A stretch of 64,000 nucleotides of DNA from Aggregicoccus sp. 17bor-14 (lineage in GTDB: Bacteria; Myxococcota; Myxococcia; Myxococcales; Myxococcaceae). The notes below the pieces were generated by a model. The model did no database searches. It was not told the origin of the DNA and worked only from the letters and a program-made list of their open reading frames with translations. Position numbers and translations under genes: made by a program. The stretch is taken from contig NZ_VJZZ01000006.1 in NCBI RefSeq assembly GCF_009659535.1, forward strand, positions 1 through 64,000. Reading direction: 5' to 3'. Positions 59,687 to 64,000 of the stretch are shown one piece after another (positions within the stretch are counted from its first letter, which is position 1; every line of letters starts with the position of its first letter).

Positions 59687-61921
59687 ATGAACCGGGGAAC
59701 TCCGAGGGCCCTGCTGGGGCGAGTCGTGCTGCTGTCCGCCGCGCTGGCCATTACCGCCTGTACGCAGGGTCCCGCCGGAGCCGAGGGGAACGGGGGGCCC
59801 GCGGGTCCTGCTGGCCCCGCCGGCGCCAAGGGGGACCCGGGCGCTGCAGGCGCTGCGGGCGCTGCGGGCAGCAACGGGCAGAACACGGTGACGCGCACCA
59901 CGCCCGAGGACCCGGGCGCACACTGCGTGAGCGGCGGCTTCCGGGTGGACATGGGCCTCGACGCCAACGCCAACGGCGTCCTCGACGACGCGGAGCGGAA
60001 CGCGGCGCTCACGAACTACCTCTGCAACGGCCTCGCGGGCCCGCAGGGCGGGACCGGCCCTCAGGGCGCCCCGGGCCCGAGCGGCATCACGACGTTGGTG
60101 CGCACCACCTCCCAGGCGCCCGGCGCGGACTGCGCCACGGGAGGCCTCAAGGTCGAGTCCGCGCTCGATGCCAACGCCAACGGCAACATCGACCCGGGTG
60201 AGGTGATCGACTCGGCCACCCGGTACGTGTGCAACGGCTCCCAGGGCGTCATGGGCCCGATGGGGCCTCAGGGCGCGACCGGGGTGCAGGGGGCTGCGGG
60301 GCCCAAGGGTGACGATGGTGCCACCGGGCCTGCAGGTCCGCAGGGCGCGACCGGCGCAACGGGCGCGACCGGCGCCCAGGGCCCGCAGGGAGCCACGGGC
60401 GCTACCGGTGCCACGGGCGCTACCGGTGCCACGGGCGCTCGCGGGAGTGACGGCACGTCCACGCTCGCGCGCACCTCGCCCGAGGCGCCTGGCGCGAACT
60501 GCGCCACCGGCGGCGTGAAGCTCGAGTTCGGTCTCGACTTCAACGGCAACGGCACGCTCGATACCGGCGAGCTCGACCTCGCGGCCACCCGCTTCGTGTG
60601 CAACGGCGCGCAGGGTCCGCAGGGTGCCACGGGTGCTACCGGCGCGACGGGCGCCACGGGTGCAAGCGGCCTCAATGCGGCGTTCTCCACCACGGCCGAG
60701 GCCCCAGGCCCCAACTGCGCCACGGGCGGCGTGAAGCTGCAGAGTGGCCTGGACGGCAACGGAAACGGCACGCTGGACGCAGGTGAGGTGATCGCGGCGC
60801 ACACGCGCTACGTGTGCAACGGCGCGCAGGGCCCCCAAGGAGTGCAGGGCGCTCAGGGCCCCGCCGGCGCCACGGGCGCGACGGGCGCGCAAGGCCCCGC
60901 GGGCGCGACGGGCGCGCAAGGTCCTCAGGGCCCGGTCGGCGCGACGGGTGCGACGGGCGCCACCGGCGCGACGGGCGCGACCGGCGCCACCGGTGCGACG
61001 GGTCCGCAGGGTCCGGCCGGCACGTTGGGCATCTTCGGCGACGGCTCGTCCGGGGCGCTGACGGTGAGCAGTCCGCTGGACCTGACCACGCCCGCGGGAG
61101 TCAACACCCTGCCGGGTGGGCTCAACATGCAGTACACGGACATCACCATCTCCAGCACCCTCGTCGTGCCGAGCGGGACCGTGCTGCGCGCCACCGGTAA
61201 CGTGAACGTCACGGGGACGGGCAGCATCGTCGTGGCGCCGGGCGCGCAGGACAACGGCACGGCGCGGCCGCTCGCAGGCGTCGCGCTCTCCGCGGCGAGC
61301 ACTCCCGTGGGCGGCGTCGGGTTGGGAACGATCCAGGCCAGCCGCGCGTTCGTGGCCGGCCTCCTCGGCGGCGGTGCGGGCGCCCGGCCCACCAACAACG
61401 TCACCGGCTCAGAGGGGGGCGGCGCGTTCACGCTCCTGGCCCGGGGCAACATCACCGTCGCCTCCGGCGCCATCATCAACGCGAACGGCCGCGCTTCGGT
61501 GAACCTGAACACCGCGGGGCTGGGCATCACGGGCGGCGGCGGCGGTGGCGGCGGCGTGGTGGCCCTGCTCGCCAAGGGCACCGTCACCGTGGCGGGGACC
61601 ATCCAGGCCAACGGCGGCGCGGGTGCGTCCGGCTTCGACGGCAACGGCGGCAACGCCGAGGGCGGCGGCGGCGGCGGTGGCGGCGGCATCGTGGCGCTGC
61701 TCGCCTCGGCCACGCCGTCCGTCACGGGCTCCATCCAGGTGAGCGGCGGCGCGGCCGGCGCCAACGCGGGCGCCAGCGCGACCATCAACCCGGGCGGCGG
61801 CGGTGGGGCCTGCGGTGGCAACGGCGGAGCGGCGGGGCAGACCACGTCCACGGTCTCGGCCGGCGCCTCGGGGTACTCCTTCAACATCGTGGTGCCCAGC
61901 CCCGAGAACCTCTACCGCTAG
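59687..61921 (+). CDS. Collagen-like lipoprotein with four DUF7151-type domains
   Basis: The 744-residue product begins with a lipoprotein signal ([12 protein letters not shown]) and then alternates Gly-X-Y stretches with four ~50-residue units of the form GA-C-xTGGxKx-G-D-N-NG-LD-GE-YVCNG (DUF7151-like, one disulfide each). The triplets are dominated by GAT, GPQ and GPA. After the last collagen block (about residue 445) comes a Gly-rich beta domain with [16 protein letters not shown]-type repeats, ending PSPENLYR. It is probably a surface filament or adhesin. Start ATG at 59687; the upstream GTGAGATGG gives a weak ribosome site. Confidence 0.88.
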   Translation: MNRGTPRALLGRVVLLSAALAITACTQGPAGAEGNGGPAGPAGPAGAKGDPGAAGAAGAAGSNGQNTVTRTTPEDPGAHCVSGGFRVDMGLDANANGVLDDAERNAALTNYLCNGLAGPQGGTGPQGAPGPSGITTLVRTTSQAPGADCATGGLKVESALDANANGNIDPGEVIDSATRYVCNGSQGVMGPMGPQGATGVQGAAGPKGDDGATGPAGPQGATGATGATGAQGPQGATGATGATGATGATGARGSDGTSTLARTSPEAPGANCATGGVKLEFGLDFNGNGTLDTGELDLAATRFVCNGAQGPQGATGATGATGATGASGLNAAFSTTAEAPGPNCATGGVKLQSGLDGNGNGTLDAGEVIAAHTRYVCNGAQGPQGVQGAQGPAGATGATGAQGPAGATGAQGPQGPVGATGATGATGATGATGATGATGPQGPAGTLGIFGDGSSGALTVSSPLDLTTPAGVNTLPGGLNMQYTDITISSTLVVPSGTVLRATGNVNVTGTGSIVVAPGAQDNGTARPLAGVALSAASTPVGGVGLGTIQASRAFVAGLLGGGAGARPTNNVTGSEGGGAFTLLARGNITVASGAIINANGRASVNLNTAGLGITGGGGGGGGVVALLAKGTVTVAGTIQANGGAGASGFDGNGGNAEGGGGGGGGGIVALLASATPSVTGSIQVSGGAAGANAGASATINPGGGGGACGGNGGAAGQTTSTVSAGASGYSFNIVVPSPENLYR
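60333..61020 (+). repeat. Tandem 9-bp Gly-X-Y coding repeats (interrupted)
   Basis: Blocks of near-identical 9-bp units such as GGCGCGACG and GGTGCCACG run at about 60333-60446, 60617-60671 and 60860-61020. Each encodes a collagen triplet (mostly Gly-Ala-Thr). Slippage here would lengthen or shorten the triple helix without a frameshift. Confidence 0.65.
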
Positions 61922-61960
61922 TCTGCCGGCGGGCCGGGGCGCGCACGCAGCCCCGGCCCG

Positions 61961-62020
61961 CGAGGCCCGAGGTGCGCCTGCGAGGCGGGCCGAGGGCGTC
62001 GTGCGGTGGCCTGGAGGCGG
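61961..62020 (+). mobile_element. IS91-like end fragment, copy D
   Basis: CGAGGCCCGAGGTGCGCCTG through GTGCGGTGGCCTGGAGGCGG matches the first part of copy B, with a few substitutions. It lies 40 bp after the collagen-like gene. The second half (CGCGAGAAACACGGG) is not found nearby. It is the rightmost copy seen in the window. Confidence 0.55.
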
Positions 62021-62195
62021 GCGGCTGCTCGGAGGCCTGCTGGGCGGCCCATAGGTTGAGAAGCGCGGCGAAATAGGCGAGGGAGGGCGCTGTTGCTGGC
62101 GCAACCTGCGGCCCGGTGGGGCCTCTGAGCGAAAGCCAGTCCCCTCTGGCGTGGCGCAGGTGCGCTGCGCTCCCACACCTCCGAGTGAATCTCCT

Positions 62196-64000
62196 ATGTC
62201 CCTGAAGAACCTGCCCCAGCGCCTCGAGCTCGGCATGGGCGGCGTGGCGGCGCGCTTCCACCGCCACCCCTTCCTCGCGCTCGCCATCGCGGCGCTGCTC
62301 ACGGGCCTGGGGGTCTTCGGCGCGCGCCACCTCACCCTCAACGCGGACCTGGTGAGCCTGCTGCCGCGCTCCTTCGAGTCGGTGCAGGACATCGACAAGC
62401 TGCGCCAGCGCTTCGGCGGCATGGGCTACGTGGTGGTGGTGGGGCAGGGCGCGGCGCCCGAGCAGCTGCAGCAGTTCGCGGAGGACCTGGCGCCCAGGCT
62501 CGCGGCCCTGCCGGACGTGCGCTTCGTGGACTACAAGCGGGCGAGCGGCTTCTTCGCCGACCGCGCGCTCTACTACCTCGAGCCCGAGGACCTGAAGGCC
62601 GTCGAGACGCGCATCGACGACCGCATCCACTACGAGCTGCTCGCGCGCAACCCGCTCTTCGTGCAGCTGGACGACGAGCCCGCGCCCCCGCTCGACTTCA
62701 CCGACATCCAGCAGAAGTACGGCGGCAGCGCGCAGAGCCGGCTCAGCGGCAAGGGCGAGACCTACTACCTGGACCGCGAGAACAGGGTCATCGTGCTGCT
62801 GGTGAAGCCGAAGGGGACCTCGGCGGACCTGGGCTACGCGAAGCAGGTGGTCACCAAGGTGGACGCGTTCCTGAAGGCGCAGGACCTGTCGAAGTACGGG
62901 CCCGGCTTCAGCACTGCCATCACCGGCACCTACAAGAAGAAGGTGGACCAGCAGAAGGAGATCACCGGGGACCTGGCGCGCGCCTCGACCATCGCGTCGG
63001 TGCTGCTGCTGCTCTACCTCTGCTTCCACTTCCGCAGCGCGCTCGCGGTGCTCTTCACGCTGGTGCCGGTGGGTGCGGCGCTCGCGTGGACCTACGGCTT
63101 CGTGGGGGTGGCGTACGGGCAGGTGAACCTGCTCACGGGCTTCCTCGGCGCCATCCTCGGCGGGCTCGGGGTGGAGCACGGCATCCACCTGTACGGGCGC
63201 TACACGGCGCTGCGCACCGAGGGCATCCTCGCGGAGGACGCGACGCGCGAGGCCTTCCAGCACACCGGCTTCAGCGCGCTCATCAGCGCGATGGTGGCGG
63301 CGCTCACCTTCCTCAGCCTCGCCATCAGCGAGTTCAAGGCGTTCCGCGAGTTCGGCGTCATCGCCGCGGTGGGCATGGTCGTCGCGGTCGCCGCCTACGT
63401 GCTCATCCTGCCGGCGCTGCTGGGGCTCGCCGCGCGCGCAGGCTGGAAGCCGCGGGGAGGGCGCGGGCACGAGGGGGCGAATTCCGAGATCGCCCGCTGG
63501 CTGCCGCGCCTCTACCGCCCGGTGACGCTGGTGATGGGGCTGCTCGTGCTGGGGCTCGGGGTGGCGGCGGCCAAGGTGCGCTTCAACTACGACTTCAGCG
63601 CGCTGGACGACGTGAGCCTGGAGTCGGTGAAGCTCGACAAGAAGGTCGACCCCATCCTCGGCTACTCGCAGACGCCGGTCATCGTGCTCACCGACACGCC
63701 GAAGCAGGAGCGCGAGGTGGTGGCGCGGCTGCAGGAGCGCAAGCGCCAGCAGGGCAAGGACTCGGCCATCGACTTCGTGGCGGCGCTCGAGGACCTGGTG
63801 CCGCAGGGGCAGCAGGAGAAGCAGCAGATCCTCCAGCGCATCCGCGCGCAGCTGCAGAAGGTGGACCCGGCCACGCTGGACCCCGCGGCGCGCCGCAGCT
63901 ACGAGCAGGCGCTGCGCAGCACCGGGGCCGAGCCCTTCACGCGCGCGGACATCCCGGCGAGCGTTCGCCGCCAGTTCGAGGGCTCCGGGGGCGAGGCCTC
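62196..64000 (+). CDS. MMPL/RND-superfamily transporter (3' truncated by window edge)
   Basis: The frame is open from ATG at 62196 to the window end (601 codons). It has the RND layout: a first helix (FLALAIAALLTGLGVF), a long periplasmic loop with NADLVSLLPRSFESVQDID, then a five-helix bundle beginning ASTIASVLLLLYLCFHFRSA with GFLGAILGGLGVEHGIHLYG, and a second loop opening FNYDFSALDDVSLESVKL. Members export lipids, hopanoids or other hydrophobic compounds. Start is preceded by CCGAGTGAATCTCCT. Substrate unknown. Confidence 0.88.
   Translation, partial: MSLKNLPQRLELGMGGVAARFHRHPFLALAIAALLTGLGVFGARHLTLNADLVSLLPRSFESVQDIDKLRQRFGGMGYVVVVGQGAAPEQLQQFAEDLAPRLAALPDVRFVDYKRASGFFADRALYYLEPEDLKAVETRIDDRIHYELLARNPLFVQLDDEPAPPLDFTDIQQKYGGSAQSRLSGKGETYYLDRENRVIVLLVKPKGTSADLGYAKQVVTKVDAFLKAQDLSKYGPGFSTAITGTYKKKVDQQKEITGDLARASTIASVLLLLYLCFHFRSALAVLFTLVPVGAALAWTYGFVGVAYGQVNLLTGFLGAILGGLGVEHGIHLYGRYTALRTEGILAEDATREAFQHTGFSALISAMVAALTFLSLAISEFKAFREFGVIAAVGMVVAVAAYVLILPALLGLAARAGWKPRGGRGHEGANSEIARWLPRLYRPVTLVMGLLVLGLGVAAAKVRFNYDFSALDDVSLESVKLDKKVDPILGYSQTPVIVLTDTPKQEREVVARLQERKRQQGKDSAIDFVAALEDLVPQGQQEKQQILQRIRAQLQKVDPATLDPAARRSYEQALRSTGAEPFTRADIPASVRRQFEGSGGEA

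Overview
The window is very GC-rich chromosomal DNA. It carries many secreted lipoproteins (collagen-like, S74, CHRD and beta-helix types), a large AAA-LuxR regulator, SNF2/SWIM and HrpA helicases and a solitary MazF. This fits a myxobacterium (Myxococcota, probably Myxococcaceae-like). That assignment is inferred from gene content and composition, not from a marker gene.

1-34.4 kb looks like ordinary chromosome with short mixed-strand units. In order: a MazF toxin without a visible antitoxin, between REP-like repeats; a PBP4-type D,D-carboxypeptidase; an M49 peptidase overlapping a YcaQ-type DNA glycosylase; a lipoprotein; a TfoX protein with a histone-H1-like tail; a beta-barrel protein, a CHRD lipoprotein, a D-2-hydroxyacid dehydrogenase and an ammonium transporter; a malonyl-CoA-synthetase-like ligase; a giant CHB_HEX-repeat surface protein; a beta-helix lipoprotein; a miniature YidC; SugE with glycerate kinase; a saccharopine-dehydrogenase-like reductase with a DPP-IV-type peptidase; a collagen/YadA-head/S74 lipoprotein; a LemA-TPM pair; and an SNF2 helicase with two SWIM fingers.

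34.4-62 kb looks like an accreted island. It begins with an IS91-family transposase gene that has lost its middle, followed by a ~150-bp end sequence. Copies or fragments of this sequence, or of the transposase 3' end, recur near 37.25, 43.95, 47.35, 48.2, 57.7 and 61.97 kb, mostly beside gene cassettes of differing style. The cassettes are: a RES-Xre toxin-antitoxin pair; an ABC ATPase with a permease-M1-peptidase fusion, convergent with a LytTR two-component system; a HEXXH protease; an MsbA-like exporter; a one-gene cassette between 36-bp direct repeats; a PLP enzyme with a large N-terminal extension; a large LuxR regulator divergent from a diiron ferritin-like protein; and an ASCH protein. 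HrpA and the genes near 58.4-61.9 kb look more native.

The right end returns to ordinary chromosome, with a macro-domain protein, a long collagen-like lipoprotein and an MMPL/RND transporter that runs off the window. No rRNA, tRNA or CRISPR array was recognised. All family calls come from reading motifs; no database search was run.
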